A stretch of DNA of 64,000 nt from Anagrus nilaparvatae (lineage: Eukaryota; Arthropoda; Insecta; Hymenoptera; Mymaridae): the NCBI GenBank assembly GCA_022575985.1, contig JAKSXM010000156.1:248001-312000 (forward strand). The letters run 5' to 3'. Positions 12,771 through 24,163 of the stretch are shown in pieces (position 1 is the stretch's first letter; the number at the start of each line of letters is the position of its first letter). A program made the position numbers and the translations under genes. The notes under the pieces were generated by a model. The model was not told the DNA's origin. It saw only the letters and a program-made list of their open reading frames with translations, and made no database searches.

Positions 12771-13140
12771 TGATTTTTTTAGCGAAAAATTTGCAACTCC
12801 GTTGCCATGGCAAAGCAACTCCATTTGCAACTCTACTGCGACTCATGTTGAAATTCTATGTGGAGTTTTCAGTTGGGAGGGTTGAAACTAGTTCAAGCGC
12901 TTATCCGTATAAAACATTATAATTATTTAATATTTTATTTGCAAATTAAATTTTTAAATAAATATTTTTAAGATTTATGGGAGTCAATATTTATCATTAA
13001 ATTTATTTAGTAAAATAATAATCTTATCATTAAATATTTATTTTATGCAATAAAATACGTAATAATTAAGTTCTAATCGTTTAAGCCGGATTTATAATCT
13101 TCAGTTCAATAATCACTTATTTTAGGAAGTAACCTTCAAT
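12771..13140. other. upstream flank of pseudogene B
   Basis: From about 13,020 the sequence is recognisably similar to the 5' flank of gene D (from about 24,430), for example ATAATAATTAAGTTCTAAT-like strings in both. It therefore belongs to the duplicated block. The part before it is AT-rich without features. Confidence 0.5.
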
Positions 13141-13141
13141 A

Positions 13142-13902
13142 ATGAACGAAGGTTCATAGTGTTTACAATATATCGTGCAATTATTAAAAACAATTGATTA
13201 AAAAAAAACATTAAAACCAATGTAAATAAAATAAAATTCATAGTTAAATTATTTCTTAGTGTCTTGTTATTACTGGGGAACCGGACGACTACCAACTCAG
13301 TACTTCTTTTGTTTTACAAATATGATTAAATAAGATTAAAATACCAACTGGGCACTTTTAATTTATATCAACTCGCCACCGGAAGACTGTACTATCTGGG
13401 ATAGGATTTAATTATTGGCATTTGTAAAAAAAAATATACAGTTGAACCTAGATTTTTATTTAAAATATATATAGTATTTTTGTTAAATATTATATTTACT
13501 CAAATAAAATTTGAATTCCAAAATATATTTGCTTCTTCATTTATATGTAAACACATTTATATACATCAACACTTAATAAAAATTTATTTTCTATAATGAT
13601 ATGAAACATTCTTTACAAATTTTAACCTTGATATATCCTCTGCTTCATACTGTAATAAATTTAATTGTAGACTAGCTTGTTTTTCCTAATTTTTATAGAT
13701 TTGTTCCCCTTCTAATTGTATATAGGTATATAGACAAAGTAAAGTTTTTATTACTAATAACAAAATTTTTTTCATTAAAAGTAGCAAGAGCCAGTAGTAT
13801 AGCGCAATTTTATATTGCTCGAATTATCTTTGGCATTCCTTGTGCTATGTCGTTTACAATTATTCCACTGTATTGTGGAGAAATAGCTGAAATAAGGAAC
13901 TA
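13142..13902 (+). pseudogene. Tret1-like: Tret1-like pseudogene B
   Basis: A dead paralogue of gene D. The exon 1 remnant begins ATG AAC GAA GGT TCA TAG at 13142, with a stop at codon 6 where gene D reads MCEGCQ. The exon 2 remnant near 13,250-13,300 keeps CTTGTTATTACTGGGG after an acceptor but has lost the first eight bases. Exon 3 survives from about 13,785 to 13,902, encoding ARASSIAQFYIARI-like residues and YCGEIAE. The donor that follows in gene D (GAA|GTAAGC) reads GAA|ATAAGG here, so the splice site is destroyed. No later exons are seen. The following intron-like sequence to about 14,990 is similar to the sequence after pseudogene C. Confidence 0.85.
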
Positions 13903-13977
13903 ATTATAAAACTTGTCCTGGGGTCAAATTCCAGTCATTCAGTTTTCATGATTCGCTATTTAATTATATTTTACATG

Positions 13978-14155
13978 AAATAGCTATTTATTAAACAAGG
14001 GATAAAATATTGGTTTGCAAAGTATAGACAGCATGCTAAAGTCGAACCCCATATTTTGTCCCATGTTCTAAAACATAGTTTTACATATAATGGGCAAAAA
14101 ACCCGTCTCCCCAGGGTAGAAAATAGGCTTTTTTTGCCCTAGATATCTAAAATTA
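13978..14155. repeat. dispersed repeat family (ACAAGGGATAAAATATTGG type), copy 1
   Basis: Starts with GCTATTTATTAAACAAGGGA, contains CGAACCCCATATTTTGTCCC, and ends GGGTAGAAAATAGGC. Related copies lie at 24164-24365 (same orientation), 60205-60412 and about 60840-61040 (opposite orientation). No coding content; family not identified. Confidence 0.7.
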
Positions 14156-14998
14156 ATGAATCGTGAATAATGAATCATGACAGATCAAATTTGTTAGTTT
14201 AATTTAATTAATATTGTTTGCAAAGAAAAAAAATACGTTTGAATTTTCTAGTAATTGGAAAATTATAAATGACTTTTACTAACAAAATATTAATTACTCA
14301 TAAGTATGGCTTCCAAGTATGTAGGCTTCTATAAAGCAAAATTCTGTTCAATAGATTAAAATTTTTCTCTCTCTCTATTTCCAGTTTAATTTTTAGCCGT
14401 CAAATCTTTCAAATTGACCATAAATCAAGTTCATTGTGATTAAATTTTCCCTTATTTAATCAGAAAGTTAATATTTATACGTAAATTTCATGTCAGAACA
14501 CTGAACGAAAATGAATGATGTGACACTTTTTCATGTCCAGCTACAATCTGCATTTTAGTCTCCCATCCCAATCAACTTAGAAATAAATTTTTAAGTACTA
14601 ATTTTCTACTTTTTTAAAATAATTTTTGTAAACTAAAGTATCAAACATTCACAAGCATTACTTATTAGAAATGACCCTGCTATTATACTTCCAAAGATAC
14701 ATCAAAGTATTCTATATTAATAAATTATAAATCAAAAGAAAATATAAATTATAAATCAGAATCTTAAAGTTTTGTACACGTTTTTGTACACGTTTCATGT
14801 CATCTTTTTTCAACATTTTTGAATTCTCATTTACTAGTAATCTAATATATCTTGTTCAAATCCTAAATTCAACTCCGAATTAATTAAGTTTGTGTCAAAA
14901 ATAGAACAATTTTAAACACGATGAACTTGATTTTGTAACTGATTTTTGAATTTCTAGAAATAAAACCCGATTTGTTAAAAAATAAAAAAATAATTTAT
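14156..14998. repeat. duplicated intron sequence of pseudogene B
   Basis: Blocks between about 14,265 and 14,910 align by eye with 31,485-32,200 after pseudogene C; shared strings include TTTTTCATGTCCA and CAATCAACTTAGAAATAAAT. This indicates that B and C descend from one duplicated locus including its third intron. No coding sequence. Confidence 0.65.
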
Positions 14999-14999
14999 A

Positions 15000-15200
15000 T
15001 TGGTGGTGTGTTAAAATTTTTCAAATTTTCGGAAAAGAATGTGTTGAGTTTTAGATATTTAAGATTTTTTTCTATTAACATGGAACATGTTCATTGGATG
15101 GGGTATGTGAAAAAGTTTGGCTCAGCAGGGGGGGTTTGAAAAAGTGGCGTTTTTAGGGGGGTGGGTGAAATGGACTTAGATTATTTTCGATTTAGGGACT
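15000..15200. repeat. dispersed repeat with GAACATGTTC palindrome, copy 1
   Basis: Contains CATGGAACATGTTCATTGGA followed by GGGG-rich strings and GGACTTAGATTATTTTCGAT. The inverse of the same succession occurs at 30757-30872. Unidentified repeat. Confidence 0.6.
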
Positions 15201-15341
15201 TAAATAATTTGAAGTAGGAGTCAGGGCCTCGTCAAGCCCTGATAAGAACAAGAACTTAGAATACATAAGTTTATGGACTTAGGATAATTTATATTTCAGG
15301 ATTAATTGTAATTTCGGTTTTTGGATTTATTACTGTTATGA

Positions 15342-15405
15342 GTGAACATGTTCCATGCTCGTTGGTTGTGCAGTTACACAAACTGATTATAATTTTTTTT
15401 ATCAT
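15342..15405. repeat. left copy of about 65-bp direct repeat flanking the R1 fragment
   Basis: GAACATGTTCCATGCTCGT, then GATTATAATTTTTTTT-type sequence, recurs in the same orientation at 16535-16600 (GAACATGTTCCATGCTCGT, then AGTTATAATTTTTTTT). The two copies bracket the R1-type LINE fragment. Confidence 0.6.
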
Positions 15406-15679
15406 TTAGCTTATTATTTCACTAATGTTAAGTGGTAGCTACTGATTAATTGCTAAAATAATGAAACATTATTCTAATAAAGGTATAGTTAATCTTTTTC
15501 CATAAAGATGGCATGTTACTTTCTCACAACAGAAAAGGAATTTCTATATTATATAAGTACTAGAGTTTCATTTCTTATTTACATTTAAATTTTTTATCAA
15601 ATATAATATTATTAACCAACCAGTATACTAAACTTATTCAATTCATTATTTCGTGATTTCCTTGTGCACTATCATTCAT

Positions 15680-16480
15680 AGCACTATCTTTTTGACTATT
15701 CATCAATTGAACTTAAAAAATGTGTGATAAGTATTGTCGCATTCACCAGGACACAACACACATTCAGAGCTTCCAACCTTGCCCATCTTAAGGGATATGA
15801 CTGAAAAAGCCCGTGTCTACTAAAGAACTGAGTTAAAAAGTAGCTTACTTGCCCATGTTCTCTTTAGATCCAAGGCGATACCTCTTTAATGAGACACTTG
15901 GTCCATCCGATGTTCGCGAGGTCTTCTAAGAGTGCCTGAAACTTTAGAATTATATCTCTCTAACGCTTTGATTTGGTCAGCTTCGCACTCGTTCTTTCTG
16001 CCGTATATGATTTTGTGTTCTTTGGCGAGCAGCTTAATTGGGATAATTTCAGCGATAGGAGGCAGTTCTGTAACCTTTCAGGCACCTTGCCTCTGTATTT
16101 TTATTATGCATTTCGTATAAATAGCCTTGTCTAGCTTCGCCCAAAATTCTGCTCCATTCAATAGTATGAAATGGGTGATGTCAATAGTATGAAATGACTA
16201 ATGTCAGTTTTCCACGGACATTAGTCATTTCCGCTTGCTAGCCTTAGGGCCATTCAGGTTTGCCATCAGCCTGCTCAGGCTAGTGTCGTAGTCCCTGCTT
16301 TTTTGACTCTTTGAGAAATATACTCCCAGATGTTTTATGAATTTCTTCATTTGGATGATGGTAACTTCAACGATTTATATTGGAATAATATTACTTATAC
16401 GTTTCTTTGTAAACGCCACGATTTCTGTTTTAGCAGCTGCTAGAGTAGTATTCAGAGCAGTAGTACGGAATATATTATTA
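15680..16480 (-). mobile_element. R1-type LINE fragment (C-terminal half of ORF2)
   Basis: The minus strand from about 16,460 reads KTEIVAFTKKRISNIIPI, then FIKHLGVYFSKSQKSRDYDT, a typical R1-clade reverse transcriptase thumb. Lower down it reads LPPIAEIIPIKLLAKEHKII and finally SECVLCPGECDNTYHTFF, the CCHC-like cysteine motif found near the end of R1 ORF2. Several frameshifts and stops make it inactive. Upstream catalytic motifs are absent, so it is a fragment. Confidence 0.75.
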
Positions 16481-16534
16481 ATAGTAATAATTAGAGAGTA
16501 TATGTTACAACGAGGATGTCAAAACTAATATAAG

Positions 16535-16830
16535 CGAACATGTTCCATGCTCGTAGATTGTGTATAAACACAAACCAGTTATAATTTTTTTTTCTTATAT
16601 ATTTATAATTTTTTTTGTATACTACCCCAAAAAATTTTTTAGATAATTGTTGCATCACCTAAATAATATTGCAAAAAAAATCTAAAACGGAGTAGTCTTT
16701 GCTGACTTTAGGGTTACCCACAATTCCAGGTATTTTTGACCCCTATTTGGATTCGGCGACTCAAAAACCAGTAATAATATAGCAAATTCAAAGTGGTTAG
16801 ATCCGCCACACTATTTAGGGCGTTTTGAAT
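16535..16830. repeat. dispersed repeat shared with 51480-51690
   Basis: The first 65 bp repeat 15342-15405. From about 16,665, AAAAAAAATCTAAAACGGAG, then CAATTCCAGGTATTTTTGAC and CAAAGTGGTTAGATCCG, matches 51,520-51,670 with moderate divergence. Unidentified interspersed repeat, non-coding. Confidence 0.65.
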
Positions 16831-17173
16831 GATGTACATCTATGTCTAAGACAGTTAAAAATAAGTTAAATTCAAAAAATTTAAAGGTGCTTTCTTCAAT
16901 CGAAAAATTTCAAAATATCAAAAATGAATATGAAAGCCTACGAGGAAATTTTAAGAAGGCACTGAAACCAAAAAGACAAAGAATAATACGAAGTAACTAT
17001 ATTTGCAATAATATTAATATTAATAATAGCATAAATTATGTTGCTAGCAATAATAACATTAATCACAAAGTTTGTCTGTTATTATTTATTAAAAAAATTT
17101 ATAAAGCATTGATTTAAATTCAAGTTACAACAGTAACAATAACTAGGATTATAATAAATAAATTTTATTTTTT

Positions 17174-18762
17174 TTAACTTATGTTACATTGAAAATCTGG
17201 TTTTAAACAATTAAAAACTGGACATTTAAGTTTAGACTCAAAATTATCATTAAAGTAATTTATTTTTGATTCTTTAATAATTTCTGTTGTTTTATCGATG
17301 TTATTTATGTCGTAGTCGTATTTGTTAATTAATAAAAGCATTTTTCTTGGCATTTCGAAAATTTTATACTTTTCTTCAATTGAATAAATTTTTTCGTCCT
17401 TTATAATATTTTCATATTTTTTTAACCATTCTGAATTTAGTCCAAGAAATTTAATTTTTAGATCCAACTAGTAAATTTGATAAATATTTTTGAAAAAATA
17501 ATCTGTGTAAAAAAGAGTGACAAAAAAAAATACTTTTTAAGCTCATTTTGTGAGCTTGAAAATAATAAAAATTGACGTACTTGGTCTAAAATTAATCCTT
17601 GACAAAAATTGAAGTTATTCTTCAAACCCTCCCCCCTTCCTCCTTGGTAACTATTTGAACCACGCCTCTCGATTTTTACGTCTTCTGAGGTACCCCCCCC
17701 CACCAACACAAAACTCCCTTATAAATATATTCCATGTTAAAACAAAAGACCCTTAAATAAAAGATAACTACCCTTAAAAATAAAAGTTATGAGTTAAATA
17801 TTAGGAAACTTAAATTATAGATTTTTAAATATATTATTTAGTTATATGATGTCCCGTTGAAAAGTAAACTACCCCAATAAAATCAAAAATAAAATTTTAA
17901 AATTGTCAAAGAATCTACTATTTCTAGGGTAATTTTAAACTCTTATTATAGGAAAATTAAGAAAATTTTCAAGTAAGTACTAATAAAAACTAAATGAATG
18001 CCTTGTTTTGTTTTTTACAAAGAACAATTTAAACCTAAGGACTCTATTTTTGGATTATTTTCAAAATCGCGCAAGTTCACAAAATAGATCAATCTTTACT
18101 ACAAAGTTTATAACAAAGCTTATATAAAGTTGGCAAAAAAAAGTTTTTCAGTTTTTATGAAAAAAGTATTTTTTCGTTACTGGAATTATTGCGATAAAAA
18201 AATTTAGACTCTAGATCGTCCGGAAGTTATCCGGAAGTATGTATATATTAAAATAAAATTAATTTTGATTTTTACCTACCAGTTCTTTGTATTTCTGTTC
18301 GTAAAATACGCTTAATTTAACATAAATGTATGTTACTAAATCTTTTTTGAAAACTAATATTTTTTCGTTTAAAATTTTTTCACATTTAATTTTTCTTTTG
18401 GAATTATCAATAATTTCCTGTAAAATTAAAAAATTAAAAATATTTTTTTAAATTTAGTAAAAAAATTTTTTGGCTTACCTTTAGCGCAATAACTTTAGGT
18501 TCTTTGAAAATATCGAAATCTAATTCTGAATTTGTTAATTCTACTAATTTAGCATCTGCTTTAAGTCTATAATTCGAATTAAAACTTTCATGAATATTAC
18601 TTTTTATTTTATTTAATATCTCTAATTCAAATTCGTCCCAATTACTTATCGAAAAAACCTTTAAAAATTGATAAATTAGGTGCCAAAAAAATTTAATCAT
18701 AATTTCAGAAAAGTACTTACAAATGAAAAATTAAAAAAAATTACAAAAATTATAATATTCAT
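17174..18762 (-). CDS. orphan gene, four exons, predicted small secreted protein
   Basis: Not recognised. Exons on the minus strand: 18762-18721 (ATG), 18658-18479, 18417-18280 and 17467-17174 (stop included), all phase 0, for 217 residues. Donors are GTAAGT, GTAAGC and GTAGGT; acceptors are TTTTTAAAG, AATTTTACAG and TTTACTAG. The first exon encodes a hydrophobic leader (MNIIIFVIFFNFSF) that looks like a signal peptide. The remainder is lysine-, isoleucine- and asparagine-rich, with a cysteine in exon 3 (IKCEK) and a C-terminal cluster KCPVFNCLKPDFQC. AATAAA follows within about 10 bp of the stop. Several joined, in-phase short exons with a leader make a real gene likely, possibly a fast-evolving lineage-specific secreted protein. 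An alternative start without intron 1 is ATG at 18700 (MIKFFWHLIYQF), also hydrophobic. Intron 3 is about 810 bp. Confidence 0.6.
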
Positions 18763-19827
18763 TTAAAAAAAAAAATATTTTATTCTTTATTAATTTATTC
18801 AAATTTTCAACAAATGTTGCCACTTAGATATACTTAAAAATAATTAAATTTATTAACACAAAGTTTCTTAACAATCATGAGTTCTTTTAATAACTAAAAA
18901 ATCGTGATTAGATAATATCGATTGATGGTACTGCATGCAAAATAATTGATAAAATATTAATGCATTAGTTTTTGGTAATAAAAAAAAATTTTGTTTTATT
19001 TCTTATCTGTGGAAATTTGTTTTTACGTTTTATTTATGTATCCTTTAATAAAATTACTAATTTTTTTTGGGTATAATTTCAAATATTTTAGCCTTTTCTA
19101 CGCCAGAATAAATTTTAAAAATATGTCTGGGTATTCATTAATCCATTAATCAGTTTTATAGTTAAATCTGTAAAAATGGGACCCAAAAATTATTCTTTAT
19201 TATTATATTTTCTCTACAATCTCTGCAGCCCTCGCTTTATAGAAATTAATTCATATATTATAATCATTTTGACACCCATTTGTTAATTTTATTTATGTAT
19301 CATAAAATTGGAGATAAAATTAAAATATCTTATAAAAATGATAAATTTAAAAATACGTATAATATTTCCAAGTTTTTATAGATTTCTGAAAAAATTTCAA
19401 AATTAAGTACAAATGGTAAAAATAGCAAATTTTTAATTTTACGATATCTTGGCCATATTTCACCCAAAAAATATGATTTTTTTTTTAATATTAAGGTATT
19501 TTTTACCGAGGAATGAGGAATCCGAATTTTTTATTACTTTTTCAAAATTTATAAATGAGCGTTTTTATTGGCTTAAATCAGAAAATGAAATTTTAAAAAA
19601 TCATCATTTATTCTCATAACTTTTTGCTATGTTAATACCTATATCCAGCCAAAAGTTTCACCAACTTAATATATATTAATATATTTGAAGTTTTCTATAA
19701 AGTGACCAATACTGGGTAAAGGGTTATTAAAATAACTTATTTTTTGGGTAAAAATATAATGTTGTTTATTATCCTTCTATAGGTTTCGCCTGATTCAAAT
19801 TCAGGTTTTTTCAATAACTACAAGACG
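18763..19827. other. intergenic, presumed upstream region of the orphan gene
   Basis: AT-rich; no named feature. On the minus strand this would hold the promoter of the orphan gene, but no motif stands out. Confidence 0.4.
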
Positions 19828-21168
19828 CCCTTAATGAAAAAAACGCTTATTCAAATCCCTAAGGAAAACTACTCTAAGTGAAAGGTAAATGGATTACTAC
19901 GCCAACTCAAATGTAGTGGAGAAGACTACTCCAACTAAAGGCTATGCCCGGATCTATATAGTGAATCGGCCCACGAAAGATATTTAAAAACTAATTGTAT
20001 TAGGTCAAAGTACACCTAAAAAAAATAGGATCCTGAAGTTTTCAGACCCCCAGATGCCTTCAGCTCTCATTGGCAGCCTATTAATGACAAAATAAAGTAA
20101 ATTTTTAACGACTTTTTAGTCGTCTTTCTGATACTCCCGTGGTAAAACGATTCTGTCAAATTGATCTTGCGACCTCTCATTCAAAAGATTAGACGATATA
20201 CTTTCAGATAAAATTACTTTTGAAAGTGATTTTAGTGCATCCTTTTGATTGGTAGACCATAAACCGTCCAAAATAAATTTTTTTCTTCTTAAATTTCAAC
20301 TTTGGCTGCGATTTAAAAAAAATTAAGAGATATGCCCATTCTATTTTTTTTTTTAAATAATGAAAAATAAAACAAATTTTCATTTGCGACCATCCGCGCT
20401 CAAAAATATTTGGGGCAACATGGTCAAATACTTAAAAAACTGAAATAATTTTTGTTTTTAATTTTGCGATTTTTCGAAAAAGGACCCCGCACAAATGAAT
20501 AGGAAATGGCCGTTCGATCAAATTAGGTGAATTTTTTGTATTTTTTATATTTTATTATTCTGAAAATATGTTTCCATGGACACAAAGCTCCAAAGTCTCA
20601 ACTTTGGCTGCTACGGAGCTTGAAAGCTCCATAGCTCTATTACGCAGGCACACAAAAAAAAATCACGTACCAGAGGGTAGACCCCCTGGTATGGGGGTTT
20701 TTGGTGGTGCTAAAACCTAATATGGCTAAAGAAATGAAATGAAATTAGCCAATTTGCCCCCAGCGCCCCAAAGAAGTGAAAAAAATTTTTTTTCTCGAAA
20801 AATGAAAATTGAACTATATACTCATTTTTTTTGGGACGCTTATTCCAAAAATGTATACAAAAAATGTTTTTCACCAACGTTTGGCCCTGTAGACGGTACC
20901 AGTGCCCCCATTCATACCTCCCCCCAAAACGGGTAAAAATATTTTTATTACAAAAATTAAAACTTAATATGAATTCTTATATTTTTTGGGACGGTGATAC
21001 CGCAAAAATAAATATTAAAAATGTTTTCTACCAATGTTTGGCCCTGTAAACCACCCCAATGGCTGCATGCGCCCCCCCCCCAAAAACGAGATACAAAAAT
21101 TTGTATTACAAAAACTAAAACTCAATGTGTGATGTTATGTTTTTTGAGACGCTGAAACCAAAGATATA

Positions 21169-21740
21169 CAGAAATAAAAAGTGCAATAAAAAATGTAAGA
21201 GAATGAAGAGAGTAAAGCATCCAGAATTAAATAAATGTGTATTAAAGTGGTTTAAGCAACAAAGAGGCAGGAATATACCAATTTCTGGACCTATAATAAA
21301 AGCAAAAGCTGAGGAATTTGCAATATCCTTATAATTAAATAATTTTAAAGCATCAACGGGATGTTTGGACACTTTTAAAAAAGATAACGAAATAATTTTT
21401 AAAAATATTTGTGGGGAAAGTGGTGAAGTGAATGTAGAAAAAGTTTCTGACTGGAAATCTTTATTAAAAGAAATGATTTCAGATAGAGACCCAAAAAATA
21501 TATTTATTAATTTTGTATTGATTATTTATAATAAATTGATTTTCTTTTATTAAACTAAATATGTACTAGTTATTTACTGTTTAATTTTTAGCATTCATAT
21601 AATTCGAAATTTTTCAAATCATGAAAAACTTGCATAGTTCGAAATTTTTCGAATTATGAAAAACCTGCATAATTCGAAAACTTACATAATTCGAAACGAG
21701 AACCCGGTCCCATCCATTTCGAATTATACAAGTTCCACTG
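21169..21740 (+). mobile_element. internally deleted Tigger/pogo transposon nested in the foldback element
   Basis: Broken frames at about 21,175-21,334 and 21,340-21,553 encode a CENP-B/Tigger-type DNA-binding domain (HPELNKCVLKWFKQQRGRNI, then ISGPIIKAKAEEFA) and its continuation (FKASTGCLDTFKK, FKNICGESGEVN, DWKSLLKEMISDRDPKNIF). They are joined by a stop and followed by non-family residues, so the DDE catalytic domain is missing. The right end, TTCGAATTATACAAGTTCCA CTG at 21719-21740, is the inverse of a CAGTGGAAC Tigger-type terminus and is followed by TA. The left TIR is lost. Removing it rejoins foldback-arm sequence on both sides. Confidence 0.8.
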
Positions 21741-23253
21741 TATATAAAAGATGTGTTTAACTAATGCTTGGTCTTCTAGGCCAACCACCTAAATGAATTA
21801 AAATATTTTTATCAGTAACATTAAAACTCATTGTGTATTCTTATGTTTTTTGAGATGATCTAACCAAGTTAAAAAAAATTTTTTATATTCATCTTTGGTT
21901 ACATAGTCTCAAAAAACATAAGAATACACATTGAGTTTGAATTTTCCTAATAAAAATATTTTTAACCCGTTCGGGAGGGGGGGTTGGTATACTTTGCCAA
22001 CCATTGGTTCAAAACATTTTTTATATTGATCTTTGGTTAGATCGTCTCAAAAACATAAGAATACACATTGAGTTTTAATGTTTTTAATAAAAATATTTTT
22101 AAAACGTTTGGGGGGGGGGTGTATGGGGGAACTGGGGTAGCCTATAGGACCAAGCATTGGTTAAAAACATTATTTATATATATCTTTGGTTTTAGCGGCT
22201 CAAAAAACATAACATCACACATTGAGTTTTAGTTTTTGTAATAAAAATTATTTTACCCGTTTTGGGGGGGGGGGTATGAATGGGGGCACTGGTGTCGTCT
22301 ACAGGGCCAAACGTTGGTGAAAAACATTTTTTGTATACATTTTTGGAATAAGCGTCCCAAAAAAAATGAGTATATAGTTCAATTTTCATTTTTCGAGAAA
22401 AAAAATTTTTTTCACTTCTTTGGGGCGCTGGGGGCAAATTGGCTAATTTCATTTCATTTCTTTAGCCATATTAGGTTTTAGCACCACCAAAAACCCCCAT
22501 ACCAGGGCGTCTACCCTCTGGTACGTGATTTTTTTTTGTGTGCCTGTGTAATAGAGCTATGGAGCTTTCAAGCTCCGTAGCAGCCAAAGTTGAGACTTTG
22601 GAGCTTTGGTCCATGGAAACATATTTTCAGAATAATAAAATATAAAAAATACAAAAAATTCACCTAATTTGATCGAACGGCCATTTCCTATTCATTTGTG
22701 CGGGGTCCTTTTTCGAAAAATCGCAAAATTAAAAACAAAAATTATTTTAGTTTTTTAAGTATTTGACCATGTTGCCCCAAATATTTTTGAGCGCGGATGG
22801 TCGCAAATGAAAATTTGTTTTATTTTTCATTATTTAAAAAAAAAATAGAATGGGCATATCTCTTAATTTTTTTTAAATCGCAGCCAAAGTTGAAATTTAA
22901 GAAGAAAAAAAATTTATTTTGGACGGTTTATGGTCTACCAATCAAAAGGATGCACTAAAATCACTTTCAAAAGTAATTTTATCTGAAAGTATATCGTCTA
23001 ATCTTTTGAATGAGAGGTCGCAAGATCAATTTGACAGAATCGTTTTACCACGGGAGTATCAGAAAGACGACTAAAAAGTCGTTAAAAATTTACTTTATTT
23101 TGTCATTAATAGGCTGCCAATGAGAGCTGAAGGCATCTGGGGGTCTAAAAACTTCAGGATCCTATTTTTTTTAGGTGTACTTTGACCTAATACAATTAGT
23201 TTTTAAATATCTTTCGTGGGCCGATTCACTATATAGATCCGGGCATAGCCTTT

Positions 23254-23346
23254 CCAAAACTCGTATTTTGCTATTTTCTTTCGTACCGACTTAATGTTAT
23301 TTAAATGAAATCGTTACGACAGAAAATAGCAAAATACGAGTTTTAG
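23254..23346. mobile_element. small palindromic MITE in the right foldback arm
   Basis: AAAACTCGTATTTTGCTATT at the left is mirrored by AATAGCAAAATACGAGTTTT at the right around a 40-bp core. It is absent from the corresponding point of the left arm (near 19,940), so it inserted after the inverted repeat formed. Confidence 0.75.
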
Positions 23347-23489
23347 AAATTTAGTTGGAGTAGTCTTCGCCTCCAAATTGAGTAGGCGTCCTCTTCGCCA
23401 CTACATTTAATGTGGCGTAGTATTCCATTTACCTTTCACTTAGAGTAGTTTTCCTTAGGGATTTTTTAAAGCGTTTTTTTCTTTAGGGG

Positions 23490-24163
23490 CTTCTATATAC
23501 CTACTATATATATAATTATTATATATAATTAAACAAAAGTAATAGTAATAGTAATAATAATAGACATTTTAGAAAATCAAATTAGCGCAACAGTGATAAA
23601 ATTCTTCATTTTCTGGCATCCTGAGGTATTTTAGGCTAAAACTGCCCCAAAAATCAGATTTACCGGGAAATTTTACATATGGATACCTTTTAAAAATATT
23701 TTTTTTGTACATTTAATTGGTTTTATAAGTTTGTTACTAAAAAATGATTAACGAACTTGAAAACTTTCCAAGAAATTCAAATGAGGCTAATTTGGGTCAT
23801 TTTGCACCTAGTTTATTACTATATAAAAAAATATCTACAAAATTTAGAGACAATCAGTGAAGGTCATTCTGCACAAAATGTACTCACTTATTTTTAGTTT
23901 TACTTTCGGAGAATAAGAGTTTGAACCGATTTCTACGACCCTTCAGTACATCTAAGGTCCAGTTGAGGTGGAATCATTTTCATAGAATATTATATTTATT
24001 ACAAAAATAATATTATTTAAACAAGATTCATTTTATTAATTCTTCTCATCTCTGCTTGAATTTTGAGATATTTAAAACTTTGTTCAACTGTTACAAATAT
24101 TAGTTTAAATTATTGTAAAATAAGTCATCAGATAATTTCATGATTTGATAAACCATACAAAAT
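23490..24163. other. intergenic, nothing recognised
   Basis: AT-rich sequence with TATATA and TAATAG microsatellites near 23,505-23,565. No gene. Confidence 0.5.

Larger units (their letters stand above)
19828..23489. mobile_element. 3.66-kb foldback element (long inverted repeat)
   Basis: The left arm starts CCCTTAATGAAAAAAACGCT and the right arm ends AGCGTTTTTTTCTTTAGGGG. The arms stay nearly identical inward through CCGGGCATAGCC, GGGAGTATCAGAAAGACGAC and GTACGTGATTTTTTTTGTGT landmarks. Nearer the centre each arm becomes a series of diverged blocks of about 150-200 bp, each with a G/C homopolymer run, a TTTGGCCCTGT-type string and TTTTTTGGGACGC-type string. The axis is near 21,870-21,895. 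The left arm is interrupted by a Tigger fragment (21169-21740) and the right arm by a 93-bp palindromic MITE (23254-23346). No transposase of its own is seen. Short open frames in the blocks are repeat artefacts. Confidence 0.85.

Noticed and set aside
16842..17117. 91-residue plus-strand frame rich in K and N
   Set aside because: No recognisable domain, begins at the edge of a dispersed repeat, asparagine run from low-complexity AAT sequence, no splice or UTR support.
20739..21049. Two overlapping frames, and a mirror copy on the minus strand at 22192-22452
   Set aside because: They are repeated blocks of the foldback arms; the mirrored copy is expected from the inverted repeat.
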